A DNA stretch of 64,000 nucleotides. Source: Hyphomicrobiales bacterium. GTDB lineage: Bacteria > Pseudomonadota > Alphaproteobacteria > Rhizobiales > Xanthobacteraceae. The stretch spans positions 1-64,000 of the forward strand of contig JAFKKN010000011.1 of NCBI GenBank assembly GCA_017305535.1, written 5' to 3'. Of this stretch, positions 48,822 through 57,919 are shown piece after piece. Below the pieces are notes generated by a model, which saw only the letters and a list, made by a program, of their open reading frames with translations, was not told the origin of the DNA and searched no databases. The translations under genes and the position numbers were made by a program. Positions within the stretch are counted from its first letter, which is position 1, and each line of letters begins with the position of its first letter.

Positions 48822-50279
48822 ATGGAGCAGGCTTCCTTCAAGGTCGCAATCATCGGCGCGGGCGCCTCCGGTATCGCCACGGCGGTCAATCTGAAGCGCA
48901 TGGGCATTCCATTCGTGATCTTCGAGCGGGCCGACGATGTGGGCGGGACGTGGCGCGATAACGCCTATCCCGGCCTGGCCTGTGACGTGCCCTCGCACCT
49001 GTACCGGTTCTCGTTCGCCCCCAATGCCGAGTGGAGCCACGAATATTCTCCGGGAGGTGAGATCCACGCCTATTTTCGTGATGTCGCGAAACAGCGCGGC
49101 ATCATGGAGCATGTCCGATTTTCCAGCGAAGTGACGGAAGCCCGCTTCATCGGCGAGGGACAATGGCAGATCAGCACCACGAAGGGCGATGGTGGTCTGT
49201 TCAATGCGATCGTGCTCGCCACCGGGATTCTGCACAAAGCCGTTCTACCCAGCATCGAGGGGCGTGACAGCTTCGCCGGAACGGCGTTTCACAGTTCGCG
49301 CTGGGATCGCGATCTTTCGCTCGCCGGAAAGCGGGTCGGCATCATCGGGACGGGCTCGACCGCCACGCAGATCCTGCCGGCGATCGTCGATGACGTCGCA
49401 TCCGTCTCGCTGTTCCAGCGGACGCCGCAGTGGATTCTCAATGTTCCGAACAACCGGTTCGCCGAGGAGAAGAAACAGGCTTTCCGGACGGAACCGGGCA
49501 AGATGGCGGATCTCTACAACCATCTCAACTTCGTCTTCAACGAACGCTTCGCGGCAGCCCTGGTCGGCGAGAATGATGAAGGACTGGCCGAGATGGCGCG
49601 CATGTGTCGGGAGAACCTTGAGCAGAACGTCCACGATCCCGAACTTCGCGATCGTTTGACGCCGTCCTATCAGACCGGCTGCAAGCGCCTGATCGTTTCG
49701 GACAAGTTCTATCCCGCGATCCAGCGCGAGAACGCGCACCTGGTCGATACGCCGATCACGCGCATCGAGCCGACCGGCATTCGGACCGAGGACGGCGTTC
49801 TGCACGAACTCGATGTGATCGTCTATGCGACCGGCTTTGATCCTTTCGCGTTCTTCCGTCCGGCGGTGATCATCGGTCGCGACGGCGTCTCGCTGAACGA
49901 GCGTTGGAGGGAATCCTGTCAGGCCTATCGCTCGGTGGCGGTGCCGGAGTTTCCAAACCTGTTTTTTGTCGGTGGACCGAACAGTCCGATCGGAAATTTC
50001 TCGTACCTGCGAACGGCCGAAGTTCAGATCGGTTACGTGATGGAGCTGATCAGGCGGCTCGCCGACGGAAACTATCGCGAGGTGGAGCCGACGCAGGAGG
50101 CAACCGATGCGTTCAATGCCGAAGTCGAGCAGGCTATCACGCGCACGGTCTGGGTCACCGGCGGATGCACGAGCTGGTACTTCGACAAGCGAGGGAAGGT
50201 CGTGTCCTGGCCATGGTCCTACGGACGGTTCAAGGCTGATCTCGAGCAGCCACGCATGGAAGAGTTCAAGGTCGCCTAA
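48822..50279 (+). CDS. Flavin-containing monooxygenase, Baeyer-Villiger type
   Basis: A 485-residue class B flavoprotein monooxygenase. The first Rossmann motif is IIGAGASGIATA (FAD) and the second IIGTGSTATQILPA (NADPH). Between them FAGTAFHSSRW fits the type I Baeyer-Villiger fingerprint F-x-G-x3-H-x3-W. DDVGGTWRDNAYPGLACDVP and YATGFDPFAFF are also typical of this group. Such enzymes turn ketones into esters or lactones. With SDRs and an acyl-CoA ligase nearby it suggests degradation of a cyclic or branched alcohol/ketone; no lactonase or esterase gene is seen in the cluster. Confidence 0.9.
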   Translation: MEQASFKVAIIGAGASGIATAVNLKRMGIPFVIFERADDVGGTWRDNAYPGLACDVPSHLYRFSFAPNAEWSHEYSPGGEIHAYFRDVAKQRGIMEHVRFSSEVTEARFIGEGQWQISTTKGDGGLFNAIVLATGILHKAVLPSIEGRDSFAGTAFHSSRWDRDLSLAGKRVGIIGTGSTATQILPAIVDDVASVSLFQRTPQWILNVPNNRFAEEKKQAFRTEPGKMADLYNHLNFVFNERFAAALVGENDEGLAEMARMCRENLEQNVHDPELRDRLTPSYQTGCKRLIVSDKFYPAIQRENAHLVDTPITRIEPTGIRTEDGVLHELDVIVYATGFDPFAFFRPAVIIGRDGVSLNERWRESCQAYRSVAVPEFPNLFFVGGPNSPIGNFSYLRTAEVQIGYVMELIRRLADGNYREVEPTQEATDAFNAEVEQAITRTVWVTGGCTSWYFDKRGKVVSWPWSYGRFKADLEQPRMEEFKVA

Positions 50280-50400
50280 AGCGCTTTTGAGCGAAATGGG
50301 TACCGGTTCGCATGAAGACAACGCATCAAGGCAACAGGCTGGAGTCCCGTTCCGATTTCATTGGAACAAAAATGGCTCCAGGCCGAAGTGCGAACATTCG
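50279..50400. repeat. Dispersed intergenic palindromic repeat (Bradyrhizobiaceae type)
   Basis: Starting AAAGCGCTTTTGAGCGAA, then GGGTACCGGTTCGCATGAAG and AACGCATCAAGGCAACAGGC, and ending in the palindrome GTTCCGATTTCATTGGAAC, this matches in form an intergenic repeat I know from Bradyrhizobium/Rhodopseudomonas genomes. It sits right after the monooxygenase stop. Such copies may act as transcript-end structures. Identity rests on memory of the family; only one copy is in this window. Confidence 0.5.
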
Positions 50401-50466
50401 GGTCAAGTGCAAAAAACTCGCAAGCGGAATGACATCGGAGTTCAACGACCGAGGGAGTGAAAGCAG

Positions 50467-51216
50467 ATGAAGCGCACGGTAATGGTGACGGGATCGTCGC
50501 AAGGTGTCGGCCTTGGGATCGCCAGGGTTTTCCTCAATCACGGATGGCGGGTTTTCGGTGTCGACCAGAAGCCCGCCGAGGCGAGCCTTCAGTCCCACGA
50601 GGATTATCAACACGCTGTCGCCGATCTTCGCGACGTCAAGGCGTGCGAGACAGTGATGGAAAGTTGTCTTGCCGGAAGCGGAAAGCTCGATGCGCTGGTC
50701 AACAATGCGGGGCTCGGTAATGCGCGCGGTTTTTTGGAGACGAGCGACGAGGACTATGACCGCTACTACGACATCAATGTCCGTCCGGTTATCCGGCTGT
50801 GTCGCCTGGCGTTGCCAGCACTGAAGCAATCGCAAGGCTCGATCGTCAACATCGCTTCGGCATTCGGGCTCATCGGCGCCGCGGGAAGCGCCGCCTATGT
50901 TCCGACCAAATTCGCGGTTGTCGGGATCACCAAAATGCTGGCGACCGAGTTCGGCCGTGACGGGATTCGCGTTAACGCGGTGGCTCCCGGTCTGATCTGG
51001 AGTCCCGGCACCGACGAGCGGATCAGGACCAACGCTTGGTGGCATCGCATGATGATCGAGGAGTGTCCGCTCGGTCGCGTCGGCCAGCCGGAGGAAATCG
51101 GCGAGGCGTGCGCGTTCCTGGCGTCGAGGGCCGCGAGCTTCATCAACGGCGCCATTCTGCCGGTCGACGGCGGATGGTCCATCGCGAAGTTTCTGCCACT
51201 TCCGGCGGAAGCGTGA
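50467..51216 (+). CDS. Short-chain dehydrogenase/reductase (classical SDR)
   Basis: A 249-residue SDR with TGSSQGVG (about 8-15), NNAG (about 79-82), catalytic Ser in NIASAFG and Tyr-Lys in YVPTK. GVDQKP after the second strand has the Asp that favours NAD(H). It lies downstream of the monooxygenase on the same strand and could oxidise a secondary alcohol to the ketone substrate. GAGGGAGTGA precedes the ATG. It may be transcribed with the monooxygenase, although the repeat lies between. Confidence 0.9.
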   Translation: MKRTVMVTGSSQGVGLGIARVFLNHGWRVFGVDQKPAEASLQSHEDYQHAVADLRDVKACETVMESCLAGSGKLDALVNNAGLGNARGFLETSDEDYDRYYDINVRPVIRLCRLALPALKQSQGSIVNIASAFGLIGAAGSAAYVPTKFAVVGITKMLATEFGRDGIRVNAVAPGLIWSPGTDERIRTNAWWHRMMIEECPLGRVGQPEEIGEACAFLASRAASFINGAILPVDGGWSIAKFLPLPAEA

Positions 51217-51417
51217 CAGGAGGCGATCCCATGATCCGCGCGGTGAGGCTGTTGCGTTAAGCGCCGAGCGGGTCGGGCATAATGTCTGGCAGTAACGCGG
51301 TCGGGTGCACTCGAACGCGTTCGCGCGAACCGTATGGCGGGGCGACGCTGTGACCAAGACGCGCATCCCGACGCTTCGACAGCGTCGGAACGCTTGATAT
51401 CTTGTCGGCCCAAAATT

Positions 51418-51451
51418 ATACTATTGAAGATAAAAAAATACTATTTGGTAT
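51418..51451 (+). promoter_or_regulatory. Tandem ATACY-N4-RGTAT operator upstream of the binding-protein gene
   Basis: Two copies start 20 bp apart: ATACT-ATTG-AAGAT (51418-51431, partial) and ATACT-ATTT-GGTAT (51438-51451, 9 of 10 arm positions). The coding start is 51492, so the copies fall in the promoter region. Confidence 0.65.
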
Positions 51452-51491
51452 AAACGAGAGTCCCCGCTGACATTCTCGATGGAGGAAATTG

Positions 51492-52715
51492 ATGCGTCCC
51501 TTCGCTGTGGTTGCCTTGGTCTGTGGTTTATCGCTCTCCGGCCTGTCCTTGCCCGGACCCGCGCGGGCGGATGGTCCTCCCCTCAAGATTGGTGTGCTTG
51601 AGGATATGGCGGGGCCATATGCCGATCTGTCGGGCAAGGGCTCGGTCATCGCCGCGCAAATGGCGGTCGAGGATTTCGGCCCTGTGCTGGGACGCAAGGT
51701 CGAACTCGTGACCGGCGATCATATGAACAAGGCCGATATCGGGGTCGGACTCGCGAAGCGCTGGATCGACGTCGATAACGTCGAGATGATCACCGGCCTC
51801 AGCAACTCCGCTGTCGCGCTGGCAGTGCGCAACGTGGCGTCGGCGAGCGGCAAGATCGATATCGTCAATGGTGCCGGTTCGAGCGACCTGAGCGGCAAGG
51901 CCTGTACGCCGACCTCGTTCCACTGGGTCTACGACAGCTACGGTCTCGCCAAGACGATCAGCGTGGCGACGGTACGCGCTGGCGGCGATTCGTTTTACAT
52001 GGTTCTGGTCGACTACGCATTCTCGACGGCGATGTCCCGCGACGGCACCCGCTTCGCGGAAGCCGCGGGCGGAAAGTCGGTCGGCAGCGTTCGCGTTCCA
52101 TTGAACACGGCGGACTACAGCTCCTTCATTCTTCAGGCGCAGTCCTCGAAGGCGAAAGCATTCATACTGGCGCTCGCGGGCGCGGACTTCATCAATTTCG
52201 TCAAGCAGGCGCGCGAGTTCGGTCTCGACAGTGGCGGACAGAAGATCGCGTCCTACATCGCCTACAGCAACGACATTCATGCGCTCGGCCTGAAGGTGGC
52301 GCAGGGGTTGCTGCTGTCGGAATCGTTCTACTGGGATCTGAACGACAAGACCCGCGCCTTCTCAAACCGGTTCTATGCCGTGGCCAAGAAGATGCCAAAC
52401 AGCATGCAGGCCGGCGTCTACGGCTCGGTGACGCACTATCTCAAAGCGGTGAAGGCGGCGGGAACCACCGATGCCAAGATCGTGGCCGCCAAGATGCGGG
52501 AAATTCCCGTCAATGATTTCATGACGGACAACGGCAAGATCCGCGTCGACGGTCGGCTGCCGCGCCCGATGTATCTGTTCCAGGCCAAGACGCCGGCCGA
52601 GTCCAAGGGCGAGTGGGATATCATGAAGCCGGTTCAGACACTCTCCGCGGACGAGGCGACGCGGCCGCTGTCCGAAAGCGAGTGTCCGCTCGTCAAGGCC
52701 GCCGATGCGAAGTAA
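51492..52715 (+). CDS. ABC-type periplasmic binding protein, Leu/Ile/Val family (orphan)
   Basis: A 407-residue type I binding protein with a signal peptide ending near ARADG. It is a close paralogue of the protein at 56686-57897 and a more distant one of that at 3132-4337. Shared motifs are KIGVLEDMAGPYADLSG, DHMNKADIG, GKACTPTSFHWVYD, FYWDLNDKTRAFSNRF and the C-terminal RPLSESECPLVK. The Cys in GKACTP and the Cys in CPLV are present in all three and may pair. No transporter subunits are encoded here. GGAGGAAAT precedes ATG 51492. A strong terminator follows at 52791. Confidence 0.9.
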   Translation: MRPFAVVALVCGLSLSGLSLPGPARADGPPLKIGVLEDMAGPYADLSGKGSVIAAQMAVEDFGPVLGRKVELVTGDHMNKADIGVGLAKRWIDVDNVEMITGLSNSAVALAVRNVASASGKIDIVNGAGSSDLSGKACTPTSFHWVYDSYGLAKTISVATVRAGGDSFYMVLVDYAFSTAMSRDGTRFAEAAGGKSVGSVRVPLNTADYSSFILQAQSSKAKAFILALAGADFINFVKQAREFGLDSGGQKIASYIAYSNDIHALGLKVAQGLLLSESFYWDLNDKTRAFSNRFYAVAKKMPNSMQAGVYGSVTHYLKAVKAAGTTDAKIVAAKMREIPVNDFMTDNGKIRVDGRLPRPMYLFQAKTPAESKGEWDIMKPVQTLSADEATRPLSESECPLVKAADAK

Positions 52716-52790
52716 TCGTCAGGCGTGAGACGTTGCGCGAATCCACCTGCGGGCGTAGATATGACGCAGCTTGAGATATCCATAAAACAG

Positions 52791-52816
52791 CCCCGCCTTT
52801 GAGATCAAAGGCGGGG
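52791..52816. terminator. Bidirectional intrinsic terminator
   Basis: CCCCGCCTTT and AAAGGCGGGG form a perfect 10-bp stem with a 6-base loop between convergent genes. TTTTGTTTT follows on the plus strand; on the minus strand TGTTTTATGG follows, so it probably works for both the binding-protein and the ligase transcripts. Confidence 0.9.
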
Positions 52817-52863
52817 CCGTTTTGTTTTCGATCGGCAGTCGTCGCTGAGCCGTTTCGAACGCG

Positions 52864-54498
52864 CTATGCGTTCTCGAGATTCAGATCCAGTTCCCGTAAG
52901 GCGCGGTCGCGCAGGAAAACGCGCTGGACCTTGCCGGATGCCGTCATCGGCAGGACCTCGACCGGCACCACATGATGCGGAATCTTGAAGCTGGCGATCT
53001 TGCCTTTGCACCGTGCCTTCACGTGTTCGAGCGAACACGTCGCGCCCGGCTTCAGGATCACATAGGCACATGGCACTTCCGCAAGCCGCGGATGGGGCAC
53101 GCCCACCACCGCGACCTGCTCGATTTCCGGTACCAGCGCCATCAATTCCTGTTCGAGCGCCGCCGGGGAGACGTTCTCGCCACCGACCTTGAGCATTTCC
53201 TTGTAGCGTCCGAGGAACTGGAGAAAGCCGTCGGGCCGCAAGTAACCGCGGTCGCCGGTGAGCAGCCAGCCGTCAGCGTTGAATGTGGCCGCCGTCGCTT
53301 CGGGGTTGCGAAAATATCCGCGCATGACGGTATAGCCGCGCAGCGCGATTTCACCCTCGACATTGGGAGGCTGCTCCGCGCCGGTGGCGGGATCGAAGAT
53401 CTTGAATTCGAGGCCGCTCAGTGGGCGGCCCGATGTGGTCGTGCGTTGCTCCTCGGTGTCGTCCATCGCACTGATGCAGACGTAACATCCCGCCTCCGAC
53501 ATGCCCCAACCGGTCGCCGTCGGGCACAACGTTTTTTGCACCTGCGCCGCGACAGCGTTGGAGTTCTCCATGCCTGCCGGCAGCCCGCCGAAGCGCAGGC
53601 TTGACAGGTCGCCGTTCAGGCGCGCCTGCGCGCGCATGATGTCGGCGTAATGAACCTCGAAACCGAAGAGCCCGGTGACGCGCTCGTTCTCGATCAGCCG
53701 GATCGCCGCATCGGCATCCCAGTTCTCCATGAGAATCTGCCGCGCGCCGGTATACATGCTGCCGAACATCATTTCCGACATGCCGAAGACGTGGAACATC
53801 GGCAGGAAGTTGAGAACGACGCTGCCTTCCTTCAGCGGCCAGATGTCGTGCCGCTCGCAGATGCTCCGCAGCAGCGTGTGATCGTGCATGGCGGCTTTGG
53901 GGTTGCCGGTGGTGCCCGACGTGAAGACGATCAGCGCGATGTCGTCGAGCTTCACCTCCGCTGCGGCCTTCGCCAGTTCGTCCGGCGAAACCTTGTCGGC
54001 GTCCGCGAGGAACCGCTCCCATGACAAGGGGCCGTTGTCGGGCGTGTCGCTCATGATGACGATATCGGCAAGATGGGGGAAAGTTTCGGTACGCGGCACG
54101 CGCACGCCGTCAAAACCCGGAATCACGGCCTTCAGGATTTCGACATACTCGATCGGGCCGGAACGTTCGACGACGAACAGCAGCTTGCACTCCGCCAATT
54201 GAAGCGCGTAGGCGAGGTCGTGTTCACGATAGCGGGTGTTCATCGGTGCGCCGATGGCGCCGATCCGCAGTACCGCGTACAGCGCGATGGTGAACTCGAT
54301 GCGATTTGTCACCCAGAGGCCGACGACGTCGCCTCTGCGCACGCCGCGCGCCAGCAGCGCCCGCGCGGCGCGGTCGATGGCGTCGTCGAGTTCGCCGAAG
54401 GTCAATCGCGCATCGCGAAAGGTGACCGCGATCTCGCTTCCCCAGCGTCGGGCCGCGATCCCTGGCAGATCACCAAATCTCAATGCTGATGTGGACAT
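52864..54498 (-). CDS. AMP-forming acyl-CoA ligase
   Basis: A 544-residue ANL-family ligase beginning MSTSALRFGDLPG. The P-loop is IVFTSGTTGNPKA (about 173-185), followed by GWGMSEAGCYV, LTGDRGYLRPDGFLQFLGR, YKEMLKVGGENVSP and PMTASGKVQRV. It resembles fatty-acid/cyclohexanecarboxylate-type CoA ligases. ATG 54498 has AGGGAG upstream; the frame to 54579 reaches into the promoter. It is controlled, by position, from the operator at 54598-54631, and could activate the acid made after monooxygenase and ester cleavage. Confidence 0.88.
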   Translation of the reverse strand: MSTSALRFGDLPGIAARRWGSEIAVTFRDARLTFGELDDAIDRAARALLARGVRRGDVVGLWVTNRIEFTIALYAVLRIGAIGAPMNTRYREHDLAYALQLAECKLLFVVERSGPIEYVEILKAVIPGFDGVRVPRTETFPHLADIVIMSDTPDNGPLSWERFLADADKVSPDELAKAAAEVKLDDIALIVFTSGTTGNPKAAMHDHTLLRSICERHDIWPLKEGSVVLNFLPMFHVFGMSEMMFGSMYTGARQILMENWDADAAIRLIENERVTGLFGFEVHYADIMRAQARLNGDLSSLRFGGLPAGMENSNAVAAQVQKTLCPTATGWGMSEAGCYVCISAMDDTEEQRTTTSGRPLSGLEFKIFDPATGAEQPPNVEGEIALRGYTVMRGYFRNPEATAATFNADGWLLTGDRGYLRPDGFLQFLGRYKEMLKVGGENVSPAALEQELMALVPEIEQVAVVGVPHPRLAEVPCAYVILKPGATCSLEHVKARCKGKIASFKIPHHVVPVEVLPMTASGKVQRVFLRDRALRELDLNLENA

Positions 54499-54597
54499 TG
54501 CATTTTCTCCCTCGAAGCTCGCTTCGATTGATATCTTCTCACGGATCGTTGCCGTTGTCGCCGTTGGACGGCCGAACACTTCACCGTCAGAGACTAT

Positions 54598-54631
54598 ATA
54601 CTTATTGGATTTAAAGTATACTTTATAGTAT
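54598..54631. promoter_or_regulatory. Tandem ATACY-N4-RGTAT operator in the ligase/SDR divergent region
   Basis: A perfect copy, ATACT-TTAT-AGTAT (54618-54631), and a partial copy, ATACT-TATT-GGATT (54598-54611), again start 20 bp apart. They lie about 100 bp upstream of the ligase start (54498, minus) and 150 bp upstream of the SDR start (54781, plus), so they may serve both genes. Confidence 0.7.
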
Positions 54632-54780
54632 GCATGATCTCGTTCGGTTACGAAGACATCGATCTCTCAGCCAACGGTTTCCGCACCGAGCGGGCCGACC
54701 ACGGCTGACATTATCCGGTTCCATGACGGCGTTTCAGGTCGCCATGGCATCTGCGCTTTTGAACATGATTTGAGAAACGA

Positions 54781-55833
54781 ATGTATCTTCGATTGTCTCG
54801 CAAGGGCCGCGTCAGTCTGCATCGGCCGGATCGCACGGATGAGGTTACGATTATCGCCGAGCGGAGCGATGATTTATCCGATCTGCGTCGTCGCCTCGAA
54901 ATTTTTGGAGAGATCGAGGGCGATTTTTCGGCTGTGCGCATCGATGTTGTCAGGCTGCGGGAGATCGTCGCGAGTGATGGCACTGGAGGCGGGCGGGACG
55001 TGGCCTCGTGGCTGGATGCGCAGGCGATGGCAACAGTTCGCGCTCCGGTCAAACTGCTTGCATCGCCTTTGCCACGGGACTACCCGGCCGGGCGTGCAAT
55101 CGTTGTCGGCGGAACGGGCGCGATCGGCTCCGATCTGGTGCGCGTTCTGGCAGAGCGGCAGGTAGATGTCGCTTTCACCACCCGCAAGCTGGATCATCGT
55201 GCGGCGGCATTGCGCGATGAAGTGAGCGAAGGCCCGTCGGCGGTCGAGGCGCATCCACTCGACATTACCGAGGACGGCGCGGCCGAACGTCTGTTTGAAC
55301 GGCTTAACGTGGAGAGGGACGTCCACTCCGTGTTCTTTGCCGCCGGCATCCCTGTCCCGCAGCGATCCGTCAGCGCGGTGTCATGGACCGAATGGGAACA
55401 GGCGGTCAACTTCGAGGTCAACGGCTTCTTTCGTGTCGCGCATGCGGCCGTGCGCATCCTGAAAGCGAACGGCGGCGGCGCGCTTGTCGCGATGACCACG
55501 ATTGCGACGTTGCGCTATCCGCCTCGCGACGGTTTGTCGGGCGCTCCGAAAGCCGCGGCCGAGATGCTTGTGCGCGCCATTGCGCGCGAGGAGGGACGTT
55601 TCGGGATACGTGCCAACTGCGTCGCCCCCGGTCTGATCGAGGGCGGCATCGGGCAGGTCATCATCAACGAGTTCGCCGATGCGCGAGTGCTCGAAGGCAT
55701 TCGCGCCGGCACGCCGACGCGACGCCTTTGCACCGCCCGGGATTGCGCGGAAGCCGCGGCCTTTCTGGCATCTTCGGGCGCAGCCTCCATCACAGGGCAC
55801 GTGCTTCCGGTAGACGGCGGCTTTCACATCTGA
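54781..55833 (+). CDS. SDR-family protein with N-terminal extension and altered active site
   Basis: A 350-residue protein. The first 95 residues form a small separate region without known family (MYLRLSRKGRVSLHRPDR at its start). The SDR domain follows: VVGGTGAIGSDLV for nucleotide binding, NCVAPGLIEGG and HVLPVDGGFHI at the end. The active site is unusual: where SDRs have Y-x3-K this protein has SGAPK (Ser at the Tyr position), and the catalytic Ser is Thr in AMTTIAT. It may be a non-catalytic or differently acting member. Transcribed toward the tetR gene. Confidence 0.8.
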   Translation: MYLRLSRKGRVSLHRPDRTDEVTIIAERSDDLSDLRRRLEIFGEIEGDFSAVRIDVVRLREIVASDGTGGGRDVASWLDAQAMATVRAPVKLLASPLPRDYPAGRAIVVGGTGAIGSDLVRVLAERQVDVAFTTRKLDHRAAALRDEVSEGPSAVEAHPLDITEDGAAERLFERLNVERDVHSVFFAAGIPVPQRSVSAVSWTEWEQAVNFEVNGFFRVAHAAVRILKANGGGALVAMTTIATLRYPPRDGLSGAPKAAAEMLVRAIAREEGRFGIRANCVAPGLIEGGIGQVIINEFADARVLEGIRAGTPTRRLCTARDCAEAAAFLASSGAASITGHVLPVDGGFHI

Positions 55834-56058
55834 TTGCCGGGACTGATCGATCCGAGTCATTTCGGAAGATCGCTCCGATCTACCACCCGGTACATTTGCC
55901 TGAACCGCAATTATGCTATGAAGAAGGGGCGGTTTCGCCAATCACGGTGATTCCGGGAGTCCCGAGCGACATCGGCATTGATCGTGCTGGCAGGGCGGGA
56001 TGAAAGACTTGACGGTACGCCCGGAGATCACGCGCGGCTATCGTCATGAAAGGCAGAC

Positions 56059-56658
56059 ATGAGCGTCAAGGAGCACATCAAGGAATACAAGCGCGAACTG
56101 ATTTTGGACGCGGCTTCCAAGCTCTTCTACGAGAAAGGCTTTCAGAAGACGACGATCGACGATATCGGCGCGGCGCTCGGTGTGACCAAGCCCTTTATCT
56201 ACACCTATTTCGAAAACAAGTACTCGATCCTCGAGCACCTGTTCGATCAAGCCTTTCATGATCTCTATGCGGACGTCATCAAGGTTCTGAACAACAAGGA
56301 AGGCAAGCCACAGGATCGCCTGCAGCGATTTGTCACCGTTTATGTCGAGAAGAACATTGAGCGGCAAAAGATCACGGCGATCATGCTCGAGGAAGAAAAG
56401 AACCTTAACGCCAAGAAAGTTGCCGATATCCGGCGCAAGCAACGTGAGTTTGATGCCAAGCTTGCGCGCCTGATCGAAGAGGGCGTCTCAACCGGGGTAT
56501 TTCATGTGAGCGATCCGATGATCGCGTCTCTCGCGATCAGCGGTATGGTGCGATGGACCCATCGCTGGTACTCCCCGCAGGGGCGGCTCTCGGTGTCGGA
56601 ACTGACGAAGAATCTCAGCACTCTTGCTCTCAACCTCGTCGGGTGCACTCAAAACTGA
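56059..56658 (+). CDS. TetR-family transcriptional regulator
   Basis: A 199-residue protein with a TetR helix-turn-helix (about 12-58: LILDAASKLFYEKGFQKTTI, IGAALGVTKPFIYTYFENK). The C-terminal part is helical (TetR_C of the fatty-acyl responsive kind). It lies in the middle of genes whose promoters share the ATACY-N4-RGTAT operator and is the only regulator within this set, so it is the likely repressor. No copy of the operator was found before its own start. ATG 56059 has AAAGGCAG upstream. Confidence 0.9.
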   Translation: MSVKEHIKEYKRELILDAASKLFYEKGFQKTTIDDIGAALGVTKPFIYTYFENKYSILEHLFDQAFHDLYADVIKVLNNKEGKPQDRLQRFVTVYVEKNIERQKITAIMLEEEKNLNAKKVADIRRKQREFDAKLARLIEEGVSTGVFHVSDPMIASLAISGMVRWTHRWYSPQGRLSVSELTKNLSTLALNLVGCTQN

Positions 56659-56668
56659 GCGCACCCGA
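56639..56668. terminator. Hairpin terminator shared by tetR and the convergent binding-protein gene
   Basis: TCGGGTGC (56639-56646) pairs with GCACCCGA (56661-56668), and inside it CTCA pairs with TGAG, leaving an AAAC loop. The stem spans the tetR stop codon. No long T-run follows, so termination may be partial or Rho-assisted. Confidence 0.6.
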
Positions 56669-56685
56669 TCAAGATTGAAAATCGC

Positions 56686-57897
56686 CTATTTCTTCGCGTT
56701 GGTGATCAGCGGGCATTCGCTTTCGGAGAGCGGTCGGAAGGCTTCGTCGCCGGTCAGCTTCTGGATCGGCTTCATGAGATCCCATTCATCTTTGGATTCC
56801 GCGCGCGACTTGACCTGAAAGAGATAGAAATCCCGCAGCAGGCGGCCGTCTTCACGCACGCGGCCGTTCGTTGTCATGAAGTCGTTGACAGGCAGTTCCC
56901 GCATCTTGGCCGCGACCTGCTTGGCATCGGTCGTCCCAGCAGCCTTGACCGCGGTCAGGTAGTGTTTGACGGCGCTATAGACGCCGGCCTGCATGCTGTT
57001 CGGCATCTTCTTCGCAGCGGTATAGAACCGTTTAGAAAAAGCGCGGGTATTCTCGTCGATATCCCAATAGAACGCTTCCGACAGCAGCAGTCCCTGTGCC
57101 ACGTTCAACCCGAGGGCATGGACGTCGTTCACGAAGGCCACCAGCGAAGCGAGTTTCTGCCCTTGCTCGGTGATTTGAAATTCATGTGCCTGCTTGATGA
57201 AGTTGATGACGTCCTGTCCGGCCATGGCAATGAAGATCGCCTTAGCTTTGGAGCCTTGGGCCTGCAGGATGAATGAGCTGTAGTCGGCGGTGTTCAGCGG
57301 CGTGCGAACGCTGCCCACGGCCTTGCCGCCGGCGGCATCGGCGAAGCGCGATGCATCGCGGCTCATGGCGGCGCCGAAAGCGTAATCGACCGCGACGGTG
57401 AAATAAGTGTCGGCGCCGGACCGAATGGTCGCCGTGCCGACCGTTTTCGCCAGCGCATAGGTGTCCCAGACCCAGTGGAAGCCGGTGGGTGAGCAAGCCT
57501 TGCCGGTGAGATCGCCAGCGCCGCCAGCTGTCACGATATCGATCTTGTTGCTCGATGCCGCGAGGCCGTGGACCGCCAGACTGACCGCTGAATTGCCCAG
57601 GCCGGTGATCATCTCGACGCCATCAGCCTCGAACCAGCGCTTCGCGATGCCCACAGCGGTATCCGCCTTGTTCGAATGGTCCGCCGCGACGACTTCCACC
57701 TTGCGGCCCAGCACCGGACCGAAATCCTCGACCGCCAGTCGGGCGGCGATCACCGAGCCTTGCCCGGACAGGTCCGCATAGGGGCCCGACATGTCTTCGA
57801 GGACGCCGATCTTCAATGACGGTTGCTCCGACCAGGCGATGCCCGGCGATAGCAAAATGGCGCAGGCCAGCAGGAGCCCACCGATAGATTGGCGCAT
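56686..57897 (-). CDS. ABC-type periplasmic binding protein, Leu/Ile/Val family (orphan)
   Basis: A 403-residue protein with signal peptide MRQSIGGLLLACAILLSPGI. It is very similar to the 51492 protein: KIGVLEDMSGPYADLSG, DHSNKADTAVG, GKACSPTGFHWVWD, FYWDIDENTRAFSKRF and RPLSESECPLI. The two copies flank the ligase-SDR-tetR group and are transcribed in opposite directions, which suggests duplication within the cluster. ATG 57897 has GGAGGG upstream; the Met at 57915 lacks this. The operator pair at 57920-57953 lies directly upstream. Confidence 0.9.
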   Translation of the reverse strand: MRQSIGGLLLACAILLSPGIAWSEQPSLKIGVLEDMSGPYADLSGQGSVIAARLAVEDFGPVLGRKVEVVAADHSNKADTAVGIAKRWFEADGVEMITGLGNSAVSLAVHGLAASSNKIDIVTAGGAGDLTGKACSPTGFHWVWDTYALAKTVGTATIRSGADTYFTVAVDYAFGAAMSRDASRFADAAGGKAVGSVRTPLNTADYSSFILQAQGSKAKAIFIAMAGQDVINFIKQAHEFQITEQGQKLASLVAFVNDVHALGLNVAQGLLLSEAFYWDIDENTRAFSKRFYTAAKKMPNSMQAGVYSAVKHYLTAVKAAGTTDAKQVAAKMRELPVNDFMTTNGRVREDGRLLRDFYLFQVKSRAESKDEWDLMKPIQKLTGDEAFRPLSESECPLITNAKK

Positions 57898-57919
57898 GAA
57901 ACCCTCCGTTTCCACATTG

